6,858 nucleotides of DNA, taken from positions 1 through 6,858 of the forward strand of contig JAKAGL010000127.1 in NCBI GenBank assembly GCA_021815535.1, given 5' to 3'. A program made the position numbers and the translations under genes. The DNA comes from a bacterium. GTDB lineage: Bacteria; Nitrospinota_A; UBA7883; JACRGQ01. Positions 1 through 4,689 of this stretch are shown here, one piece after another; position 1 is the first letter of the stretch, and each line of letters begins with the position of its first letter. The notes under the pieces were generated by a model that worked only from the letters and a program-made list of their open reading frames with translations, did no database searches and was not told the DNA's origin.

Positions 1-236
1 GTGAATACCGCCTTTTTCACGCCGGCGGAATTGTCTGCGCGGGCGTCAAGCACTTCGAAGGGTTCAGGATTTTCCAGTTTCAGTGGAAGATCGGTTCCGT
101 TGGCATCGTGCGCCGTGATGGTGTAAAGGAGGTGATCGCCGATGGTTGCGGCGGGAGGGGCGACCGTTGCATCGAGGGTGAGTGCCGCGGCGGGGCCGGC
201 ATAGAGGGCCAGCACCAGAAGGAGAAATCGTTTCAT
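1..236 (-). CDS. Exported Ig-like/BatD-like protein, N-terminal 78 residues (partial)
   Basis: This is the third gene of the MoxR operon, cut off by the window edge. Its ATG (234-236) overlaps the DUF58 stop as ATGA, and an AGGGGA ribosome site lies 5 bases upstream, so the start is secure. The visible protein begins with a clear Sec signal peptide: basic MKR, a Leu-rich core, and a likely cleavage after PAAA near residue 18. A beta-rich stretch follows, with the pattern ATIGDHLLYTIT and later NPEPFEVLDA. This resembles the extracytoplasmic Ig-like domain of BatD-type and similar proteins often found beside MoxR/DUF58 genes. The likely role is a periplasmic partner of the DUF58 protein. The family assignment rests on the context and on this short N-terminus only. 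The C-terminus, where BatD proteins carry membrane helices, is not visible. Confidence 0.75.
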   Translation of the reverse strand, partial: MKRFLLLVLALYAGPAAALTLDATVAPPAATIGDHLLYTITAHDANGTDLPLKLENPEPFEVLDARADNSAGVKKAVF

Positions 237-1252
237 CGGCTTCCCCTGATCTTCTTTTCGCGCCGCTTGAAGAACTTTTCCAGCGGCACGGTAGGCGTAT
301 CTTCGGTGCCGATCTCGATCAGGTCCACTCCGCAGGTTTGGAAAAAACGTGTCAGTTCGGCGTCGCGGCGCTGGGCCAGCTGGTTGTAGCGTCGGCGCAA
401 GTCCTCGTTGCCGGTGTCAGCCAAAACCTCTTCTCCCGTTTCCGGATCGCGTAGCAGAATGAGCCCTGCGTCGGGAAGCCGCTGCTCGGCCCGATCGCGT
501 ATGCGCACGGCGATGAGATCGTATTTCCGGGCCGCCACGCGGAAGGGAGGCTCGAACCCGGCATCGGCAAAATCCGAAACGAGGAAGACGATGCCCGCGC
601 GCCGCGCGGTGTGCAGGAGCCGTTCCAGCGCATTTTTGATGTTTGTTTTTTTGCCTTGCGGGCGGAATCCGAGAATTTCGCGGATGATGCGCAACGCGTG
701 GCGGCGCCCCTTGGCGGGGGGGATGTGGAGTTCCACCGTGTCGGTGAAGATGTACAGCCCCACCTTATCGTTGTTGCGGATGGCGGCGAACGCGATGGTG
801 GCGCAGAGTTCCGCCGCCGTTTCGTTCTTGAAATTGCCAGCGGTGCCGAACGCACCGCTGGCCGAGGCGTCGACCATAAGGATCACCGTCAGTTCGCGCT
901 CTTCTTCAAAGATCTTTATGTACGGTTCGCCGATGCGGGCGGTCACGTTCCAGTCGATGGCGCGCACGTCGTCGCCCGCGGTGTAGGGGCGCACCTCGGC
1001 GAATTCCATGCCCATGCCTTTGAAGACGGAGTGGTATTCGCCGGAAAAAACGCTTTCAACCAGTTTCTTGTTCGTGAATTCTATCTTGCGCACTTTGGCG
1101 AACAGCTCGGGCGGAATGGTTTTAAGGCCGCCGTTCGGCGGGGGCGCCTCGGGCGGCACGTCGATGTCGATCTTCTTGTGGAAGATGGCCGTTATGGCCG
1201 CCATCGCCGCCGCCAGCCCCAGCGGGATGAACAGATAGGGCGGAAACGGCAT
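233..1252 (-). CDS. DUF58 domain protein with VWA-like MIDAS site, membrane-anchored
   Basis: This protein has 339 residues from the ATG at 1250-1252; an in-frame GTG at 1253-1255 would add one. Either start overlaps the moxR stop (TGATG or GTGA). No ribosome site is visible, so coupled translation is likely. One hydrophobic segment (about residues 6-25) is followed by a Pro-rich linker. Residues 50-120 hold the DUF58 signature, with RPYTAGDDVRAIDWN around residues 88-102 and then FEEERE. The following domain is VWA-like: DASAS (about 128-132) supplies the metal-site Asp and Ser residues, KKTN the Thr, and VSDFAD (about 225-230) the distal Asp. All metal-site positions appear intact. The C-terminus is short and basic. 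DUF58 proteins pair with MoxR ATPases in envelope-associated systems whose substrates are mostly unknown. No second membrane segment is seen, so the protein is probably a single-pass protein with a cytoplasmic metal-binding domain. Confidence 0.93.
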   Translation of the reverse strand: MPFPPYLFIPLGLAAAMAAITAIFHKKIDIDVPPEAPPPNGGLKTIPPELFAKVRKIEFTNKKLVESVFSGEYHSVFKGMGMEFAEVRPYTAGDDVRAIDWNVTARIGEPYIKIFEEERELTVILMVDASASGAFGTAGNFKNETAAELCATIAFAAIRNNDKVGLYIFTDTVELHIPPAKGRRHALRIIREILGFRPQGKKTNIKNALERLLHTARRAGIVFLVSDFADAGFEPPFRVAARKYDLIAVRIRDRAEQRLPDAGLILLRDPETGEEVLADTGNEDLRRRYNQLAQRRDAELTRFFQTCGVDLIEIGTEDTPTVPLEKFFKRREKKIRGSR

Positions 1253-2229
1253 CACGGCACCGGTACGGTGTTGAATATCCGTTTTACGATGTCTTCGTTG
1301 GTCATCCCTTCCGCCTCGGCCTCGTAAGTGGGGATGATGCGGTGGCGCAACACGTCGGGGCCGATGGCCTTCACGTCGTCCGGCGTGACGAAGCCGCGGT
1401 GGCGCAGAAACGCGTGCGCTTTCGCCGCCATCGCCAGGTAGATGCTGGCGCGCGGCGACGCGCCGTATTCGATGATCTGGGGCAGGGGCGTGTGCGGCTT
1501 GCGCGTGGCGAACACGAGGTCGACGATGTAGCCGAACACTTTTTCGTCCACGTAGATCTCGTCGATGACGGCGCGGGCCTGATCCAGTTCTTCCGCCCCG
1601 GTCACGCCCTGCACGTCGATGACGGCGGCCGAGGCCATCCGCTTCACAATCTGCAGTTCTTCCTCTCGCGACGGGTAATCCATGAAAAGCTTGAACATGA
1701 AGCGGTCAACCTGCGCTTCGGGGAGCGGGTAGGTTCCCTCCTGCTCGATGGGATTTTGGGTCGCCAGCACCATGAACGGCTGGTCAAGCTTGAATTGATG
1801 GCCGCCGATGGTTATCTGACGCTCCTGCATCGCTTCCAGCAGGGCGCTCTGCACTTTCGCGGGAGCGCGGTTGATCTCGTCCGCCAGCAGAATGTTGGTG
1901 AATACCGGCCCCTTTTTGATGTGGAACGCGCCTCCTTTGGCGTCGTACATCTGCGTGCCGATGACATCGGCGGGGAGCAGGTCGGGGGTGAACTGTATGC
2001 GGCCGAAGGAGAGCTTGAGCGCCCTCGCCAGCGTGTTGACGGCGAGCGTCTTTGCCAGCCCCGGCACCCCCTCGATGAGCACGTGGCCGCGGCAGAGCAT
2101 GGCGATGAGCATTTTTTCCAGCATCGGCCTGCGCCCGACGATGACCTTGCCGGTCTCGGCGAAAAGCGGCTCGACGAAGGCGCTGTATTGTTGCGCGCGC
2201 GCGTTGATCAATCCCACATCGGTAGCCAT
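1252..2229 (-). CDS. moxR: MoxR-family AAA+ ATPase
   Basis: This is a cytoplasmic AAA+ ATPase of 325 residues, the usual MoxR length. Visible motifs are Walker A GVPGLAKT (54-61), Walker B LLADEINR (114-121), sensor 1 ATQNP (156-160), a DRF motif with a likely arginine finger (175-177) and sensor 2 GASPR (256-260). The helical lid domain follows. MoxR ATPases are thought to act as chaperones that remodel or insert metal into VWA-domain partners; here the next gene encodes a DUF58/VWA protein, which fits. The start is set at the ATG 2227-2229 because AGGAGG (2239-2244) sits 9 bases upstream. An in-frame ATG at 2277 would add 16 residues (beginning MRDGVII) but lies upstream of the predicted -10 box and belongs to a toxin-gene remnant. 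The gene heads an operon with at least two downstream genes. Confidence 0.95.
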   Translation of the reverse strand: MATDVGLINARAQQYSAFVEPLFAETGKVIVGRRPMLEKMLIAMLCRGHVLIEGVPGLAKTLAVNTLARALKLSFGRIQFTPDLLPADVIGTQMYDAKGGAFHIKKGPVFTNILLADEINRAPAKVQSALLEAMQERQITIGGHQFKLDQPFMVLATQNPIEQEGTYPLPEAQVDRFMFKLFMDYPSREEELQIVKRMASAAVIDVQGVTGAEELDQARAVIDEIYVDEKVFGYIVDLVFATRKPHTPLPQIIEYGASPRASIYLAMAAKAHAFLRHRGFVTPDDVKAIGPDVLRHRIIPTYEAEAEGMTNEDIVKRIFNTVPVP

Positions 2230-2237
2230 ATTGCAAA

Positions 2238-2256
2238 GCCTCCTATTTAAGGAGCC
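2238..2256 (-). promoter_or_regulatory. Imperfect hairpin covering the moxR ribosome binding site
   Basis: The minus strand reads GGCTCCT, a 5-base loop TAAAT, then AGGAGGC. The arms pair over seven positions with one G-G mismatch. The 3' arm contains the whole Shine-Dalgarno AGGAGG, so the folded leader would hide the ribosome site. The predicted transcript starts within or just at the 5' arm, so small shifts in start site would decide whether the hairpin can form. It may be chance, since any CCTCCT-like sequence pairs with a strong ribosome site. Confidence 0.4.
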
Positions 2257-2439
2257 TATTATAACGCCGTCGCGCATTTTTCAATATCCCTTTAGAGTTT
2301 TCCTCAGCGGCTCGCCGTATTGCTGTGGGGCCACGGCAAGGCGGGTTTCTATCGCCTTCCAGATGCGGGTTTTCTTCAGCTTTTCATTGCATTTTGCCGC
2401 TGCATATTCATTCCACCGCTTCTGCATCAAATGCGGCAT
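2257..2439 (-). pseudogene. Remnant of a RelE/ParE-family toxin gene (C-terminal half)
   Basis: The minus-strand frame opening at the ATG 2437-2439 gives 52 codons to a TGA at 2281-2283. The second half is characteristic of RelE/ParE toxins: KAIETRL, then a short AP-containing stretch, YGEPLRKTLKGY. In the family KGY is normally followed by WK(L/Y)R-GDYR and a VVF-like strand. Here the Trp position is TGA, one base from TGG, and the frame continues KMRDGVII, a recognisable but shortened version of the last strand. The N-terminal strand and first helix of a normal toxin of about 85-90 residues are missing or degraded. No antitoxin gene is seen beside it. The family is recognised from the motif pattern; the non-functional status is inferred from the stop, the missing N-terminus and the shortened end. 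The tail now carries the moxR promoter. Confidence 0.7.
2258..2284 (-). promoter_or_regulatory. Predicted sigma-70-type promoter of the moxR operon
   Basis: On the minus strand a perfect TATAAT lies at 2263-2258, and a TTGAAA box at 2284-2279 is separated from it by 15 bases, shorter than the ideal 17. Transcription would start near 2251, giving a leader of about 22 bases that contains the AGGAGG ribosome site. The promoter sits inside the remnant of a RelE/ParE-like toxin gene. The -10 box is strong; the -35 assignment is less certain. Confidence 0.6.
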
Positions 2440-2450
2440 TACAAAGAGGG

Positions 2451-2488
2451 TTGGCGCATTGCGCCAATGGGCGAATAAATTCGCCCCT
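2451..2488. repeat. Tandem-hairpin palindromic repeat (REP-like)
   Basis: Two palindromes lie one base apart. The first (2451-2467) is TTGGCGCA, one T, then TGCGCCAA. The second (2469-2486) is GGGCGAA, a TAAA loop, then TTCGCCC, followed by CTAC. The layout matches short interspersed palindromic elements scattered between genes in many bacterial genomes. It lies downstream of the DUF4911 gene and upstream of the toxin remnant. There is no T-run after either hairpin on either strand, so a canonical intrinsic terminator is not supported, although mRNA 3'-end protection is possible. Confidence 0.65.
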
Positions 2489-2525
2489 ACCTAAAGAGAC
2501 GCTTCTCCGGGGCAATCATCTTTTG

Positions 2526-2789
2526 TCAGTGTGCCGCGTGGCGGGGGTGGAGGATCTCGGCGTCCAATCGGCGCTCGATGACGTGGGCGATATCCATCGC
2601 GTCGTCGATGGTATCCGGCGTGGCGATCAGTTCGATCACCGCCGCTTCCGGTTCCAGCGTGCGGACAACGGCAAGGTATTCGCACGATTCCACGATGGCG
2701 TGAACGTCGGCGATGGCGCTGGGCGGGCAGCGCATGATGACGCGGCGCGCCTCGACGGAGATGCGTGGCCGTGACGGTTGTTTGCCCAT
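2526..2789 (-). CDS. DUF4911 domain protein
   Basis: This is a small soluble protein, 87 residues from the ATG 2787-2789. It contains the DUF4911 pattern: RVIMRCPPSAIADVHAIVES, then YLAVVRTLEP, then AVIELIATPD, and a final helix ending in an Ala/His-rich tail. The fold implied is alternating strands and helices. No catalytic residues are known for the family and the function is unknown; it is mostly found in Deltaproteobacteria and relatives. An alternative ATG at 2819 would add ten residues (MRASLTFIPP). Neither start has a visible ribosome site. Extension to an ATG at 2981 would run through the palindromic repeats and is not credible. The gene is divergent from rlpA, and its stop lies about 40 bp from the tandem-hairpin repeat. 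Confidence 0.8.
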   Translation of the reverse strand: MGKQPSRPRISVEARRVIMRCPPSAIADVHAIVESCEYLAVVRTLEPEAAVIELIATPDTIDDAMDIAHVIERRLDAEILHPRHAAH

Positions 2790-2820
2790 AGGTGGGATAA
2801 AGGTTAAACTAGCCCGCATA

Positions 2821-3693
2821 ATGATGCAACAGATTTCAAGGAACTTGCGCCCCATTGTGGCGCAACACGGACAGGAGTGTCCGTGCCACCCGGAGGGTAA
2901 CATAACAAAAGAAGCTTGCGCCCCTTCGGGGGGCAACACGGACAGGAGTGTCCGTGCCACCGGGAGCAGCCGTGCCACCATTCAAAAACTTCTACCGCTG
3001 TTGCTTGCGGTGGCGCTGTTCGCGGCGTCGTGCGCGCCGGTGGCGGGAATACGCAAGCAGACCTATAAAGGCCCCGCCCCCCGCAACAAGGCCGAGGTGG
3101 CGGCCTACTACAGCGCGCAGCACGACATCCCCCCCGATCAGTGGAAGTGGAAAGAGAGCACCCCGTATCAAATCGAAGGGGTGACCTACTATCCGTTGGC
3201 CGACGCCGAGGGGTACAAGGAGAAAGGGGTTGCTTCGTGGTACGGCCCCGATTTCCACGATAAACCGACCGCCAACGGCGAGATATACAATCAGGATGCG
3301 ATGACCGCCGCTCACCGCACATTGCCATTCAACACCCTGGTGCTGGTGGAAAACCTCGATAACGGCCGCTCGGTGGTGGTGCGCGTCAACGATCGCGGCC
3401 CCTACGCAAAGGACCGGATCATCGACCTCAGCAAGCGCGCCGCCAACGAGATAGGGATGATCGGCACCGGAACGGCGCGGGTGAAATTGACGGTAAAGTA
3501 TGCGGTGAAAAAGGATGAGATGGGGGCCAGCGAGGCATCCGGCGGCGCCTCCGCCGCCACACCCGCCCCGATCGGGGATGACGGGAATGACCCGGGCCGG
3601 GGTTTTTTGCCGGTGGGAGGGAAAAAGCGCGCCGATGACCAGGCGCCCGCCCCGCGAAAAGAGCGGCAATATTCCGGCAAGATGATGCGGTAA
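2821..3693 (+). CDS. rlpA: RlpA-like septal lytic transglycosylase lipoprotein (start uncertain)
   Basis: RlpA proteins are outer-membrane lipoproteins with a double-psi beta-barrel (DPBB) that cleaves peptidoglycan strands lacking stem peptides, mainly at the division site. Counting from codon 2980, a hydrophobic signal segment (KLLPLLLAVALFAAS) precedes a lipobox-like Cys18. A linker follows, then the DPBB domain (about 83-173): GVASWYG, TANGE, AAHRTLPFNT, VVVRVNDRGPY, DRIIDLSKRAA. The conserved His in AAHR and Asp in NDRGP, reported as important for activity, are present. The tail is about 65 residues, rich in Ala, Gly, Pro and charge, with no SPOR domain. The start is a problem: no ATG, GTG or TTG lies just before the signal segment. 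The coordinates use the in-frame ATG at 2821, which would put 53 improbable residues encoded largely by palindromic repeats ahead of it. The true start may be a non-standard ATT (2980) or lost. Confidence 0.85.
   Translation: MMQQISRNLRPIVAQHGQECPCHPEGNITKEACAPSGGNTDRSVRATGSSRATIQKLLPLLLAVALFAASCAPVAGIRKQTYKGPAPRNKAEVAAYYSAQHDIPPDQWKWKESTPYQIEGVTYYPLADAEGYKEKGVASWYGPDFHDKPTANGEIYNQDAMTAAHRTLPFNTLVLVENLDNGRSVVVRVNDRGPYAKDRIIDLSKRAANEIGMIGTGTARVKLTVKYAVKKDEMGASEASGGASAATPAPIGDDGNDPGRGFLPVGGKKRADDQAPAPRKERQYSGKMMR
2844..2890. repeat. Double-hairpin repeat, copy A
   Basis: This 47-bp unit is built of two adjacent hairpins. The first has arms TTGCGCC (2845-2851) and GGCGCAA (2859-2865). The second has arms CACGGACA (2866-2873) and TGTCCGTG (2878-2885) with a GGAG loop. 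It ends in CCACC. Copy B, exactly 71 bp downstream in the same orientation, matches at 43 of 47 positions without gaps, and all differences fall between 2854 and 2861. The design is that of REP/BIME-type elements. Translated in several frames it gives Cys- and His-rich nonsense peptides, so nearby reading frames that cross it should be distrusted. Confidence 0.85.
2915..2961. repeat. Double-hairpin repeat, copy B, with a 3' fragment of a third copy
   Basis: This is the second unit of the repeat described at 2844-2890. The 28 bases 2934-2961 are identical to 2863-2890. The first hairpin here is GCCCC, TTCG, GGGG-type, so its stem sequence differs from copy A while the ability to pair is kept, apart from one G-G mismatch. 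That is a compensatory-looking change. Directly downstream, CCGTGCCACC at 2970-2979 repeats the 3' end of the unit a third time and abuts the signal-peptide codons of the rlpA-like gene. Confidence 0.85.
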
Positions 3694-3716
3694 TGGCTAT
3701 ATTTTTACATACTTAA

Positions 3717-3725
3717 TGATATAGT
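3717..3725 (+). promoter_or_regulatory. Extended -10 promoter element directly before the putative toxin gene
   Basis: TGATATAGT matches an extended -10 box (TGn plus TATAGT at 3720-3725). No convincing -35 box is found at the usual distance. Transcription would start about seven bases downstream, essentially at the ATG 3732. The gene also has no Shine-Dalgarno sequence, so a leaderless or near-leaderless mRNA is the simplest reading. This is a prediction from one motif. Confidence 0.4.
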
Positions 3726-3731
3726 GCCCGC

Positions 3732-4043
3732 ATGGGGACCTTGATCGATTATCGCGGGGTTTCCGTGAGGGTTACCAATGAACGGATCGCCCATATATTG
3801 GAGCATCCGGAAATGGCCGGCATGGAAACATCCATCGCCGAGGCGCTGCGCAATCCCGATTTGGTGGTGCGTTCGTTAAGTGATGACGCGGCATCGCTCT
3901 ATTATCTGCGTTGCAGGGATACCCCGGTGGGGGAAAAGTACCTTTGCGCCGTGGTAAAAGAGGGGGCGGCAGACTCTTTTTTGCTTACCGCCTATTTGAC
4001 TGATACAATGAAAAAAGGTGACATGGTATGGAAAAAAAGATAG
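3732..4043 (+). CDS. Putative RNase toxin, BECR/RelE-like fold (TA-type pair)
   Basis: This is a compact soluble protein of 103 residues. Near the N-terminus it reads DYRGVSVRVTNERIAHILEH, then PEMAGME. A helix with LRNPDLVVRS follows, then strands LYYLRC, KYLCAVVK and FLLTAYLTD, with a basic end KKGDMVWKKR. The order of helix, HxxxHPE motif and three strands ending in Lys-rich sequence resembles small proteins assigned to the PBECR (phage barnase/EndoU/colicin/RelE) nuclease group. His21, His25 and Arg18 are candidate active-site residues. The next gene, a DUF2283 protein, overlaps by 16 bases, an arrangement expected of a toxin-antitoxin operon with the toxin first. The ATG 3732 has no ribosome site and may be leaderless. 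The fold and toxin role are inferred from motif memory and context; an unrelated small conserved protein remains possible. Confidence 0.75.
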   Translation: MGTLIDYRGVSVRVTNERIAHILEHPEMAGMETSIAEALRNPDLVVRSLSDDAASLYYLRCRDTPVGEKYLCAVVKEGAADSFLLTAYLTDTMKKGDMVWKKR

Positions 4044-4231
4044 TAAAGCTGTGGTACGACCCCGAAGGGGATTTTCTTGAAGTTATTTTCGAGAAAAAAA
4101 CCGGCTATTTCCGCGAAACCGATAACGACCAGGTGATGGAAAAGGTGGATGCGGAAGGCAACGTGCTCGGTTTCTCCATTCTCAAGGTAAGCGCCCTCAA
4201 GAACCATCCCCTTGAAGTGGCCCTGAAATAA
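4028..4231 (+). CDS. DUF2283 domain protein, putative antitoxin
   Basis: This 67-residue protein is nearly all DUF2283 domain: VKLWYDPEGDFLEVIF, then an acidic/basic hairpin, VMEKVDAEGNVLGFSILKVSAL. The YD-x-x-GD-x-L opening and the VD-x-x-G-x-x-x-G-F-x-IL strand are the hallmarks. The length is typical. Its ATG lies inside the last codons of the upstream gene and has a good ribosome site, AGGTG at 4016-4020, 7 bases before the ATG, so the two are co-translated. DUF2283 proteins often sit beside small RelE-like or BECR nucleases and are usually regarded as antitoxins. No DNA-binding domain is visible, so autoregulation by this protein is not evident. The domain call is firm; the antitoxin role is inferred. 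Confidence 0.85.
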   Translation: MEKKIVKLWYDPEGDFLEVIFEKKTGYFRETDNDQVMEKVDAEGNVLGFSILKVSALKNHPLEVALK

Positions 4232-4251
4232 CCGTCAAGAGTAACAAGCTA

Positions 4252-4494
4252 ATGGTTGATTGGACTGCAGTCGCCATTGCAACAACTCTGTTCGGATGGC
4301 TGGTAAATAACCATTTCCAGAGAAAACACCAAATCGAAAGGCAGCGCTTTGATCGGCGTATGGCTGCATTACAGGCTTTTATTCCAGTGTTATTTTCATT
4401 TGAAAAATCCTCTCAACCTTTTATCGATGATCCCGCTTTGAGTGATAAGTTGCGTGACTTAAGGGTCGCCTTTCACTTTTATGAAGCTGAATAG
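4252..4494 (+). CDS. Small single-pass membrane protein, probably truncated by an amber codon
   Basis: This reading frame gives 80 residues and starts 20 bases after the DUF2283 stop. Residues 3-19 form one hydrophobic segment (WTAVAIATTLFGWLV), preceded by one Asp. A basic, highly charged stretch with Gln, Arg and Lys follows at 20-41, consistent with an N-out, C-in anchor and a cytoplasmic helical domain. I do not recognise a named family. The frame ends with FHFYEAE and a TAG at 4492-4494, but the same frame then runs on for 41 sense codons to a TAA at 4618-4620 with no other stop, and the continuation looks like natural protein. The intact ancestor was therefore probably 122 residues. There is no strong ribosome site; AAGAG at 4237-4241 is weak. 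Codon use is clearly more AT-rich than in leuS, suggesting recent acquisition. Confidence 0.6.
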   Translation: MVDWTAVAIATTLFGWLVNNHFQRKHQIERQRFDRRMAALQAFIPVLFSFEKSSQPFIDDPALSDKLRDLRVAFHFYEAE

Positions 4495-4620
4495 GGCATT
4501 GAGTTGGTCGAAAACTTCATAAAATCAATAATCGACCAAGATAATGCCAAAGCCGCTGAAGCTTTCAATGCTTTACAGACGTATGTGAAAAAAGAAATAC
4601 GGGGAGAGCTAGGTATTTAA
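4495..4620 (+). pseudogene. In-frame continuation of the membrane protein gene after the amber codon
   Basis: These 42 codons, including the TAA, are in the frame of the upstream gene. They encode an amphipathic helical segment beginning GIELVENFIKSIIDQDN and ending KKEIRGELGI. The absence of other stops, the protein-like charge pattern and the shared AT-rich codon style all argue that this was the C-terminal half of the 4252 gene. A TTG at 4504-4506 could restart translation, but no ribosome site is seen. One base change (TAG to CAG, GAG or AAG) would restore the full frame. Confidence 0.55.
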
Positions 4621-4669
4621 GTTTAGTTGCGCTACGTTGGTTTTCTTCCCGTTCCCCCCGGCCCTTCAA

Positions 4670-4678
4670 TATGATAAT
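4670..4678 (+). promoter_or_regulatory. Possible -10 region for leuS
   Basis: TATGATAAT contains two overlapping -10-like hexamers, TATGAT (4670-4675) and GATAAT (4673-4678). No good -35 box is found at 15-19 bases upstream; TTGGTT (4637-4642) is too far. A start about 7 bases downstream would leave only a few bases before the leuS ATG at 4690, which also lacks a Shine-Dalgarno sequence. Confidence 0.3.
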
Positions 4679-4689
4679 CTTTATCCCCT

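Noticed and set aside
611..1327. A 238-codon open frame on the plus strand over the DUF58 gene
   Set aside because: It is a shadow frame, rich in His, Gly and Arg, opposite a well-supported gene.
1342..2250. A 302-codon open frame on the plus strand
   Set aside because: It is antisense to moxR, whose ATPase motifs are intact; the translation has no recognisable domain.
2230..2277. Longer moxR start at the ATG 2277
   Set aside because: It lies upstream of the predicted -10 box, has no ribosome site, and its 16 codons are the remnant of a toxin gene; the ATG at 2229 has AGGAGG.
2713..2820. rlpA start at the ATG 2713
   Set aside because: It would overlap most of the DUF4911 gene on the other strand and give over 100 residues before the lipobox Cys.
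2844..2979. Possible CRISPR-like array
   Set aside because: There are only two full copies, each internally palindromic in two places. The single interval is not spacer-like and no cas gene is present.
2804..3328. A 174-codon minus-strand frame containing two WHGHSCPCC-like peptides
   Set aside because: The repeated Cys/His peptide comes from translating the palindromic repeats, and the rest is antisense to rlpA. It is not a metal-binding protein.
3590..3612. GC-rich stretch followed by TTTTTT, a terminator-like pattern
   Set aside because: It lies inside the rlpA coding region with no matching downstream arm; the T-run encodes Phe and Leu codons.
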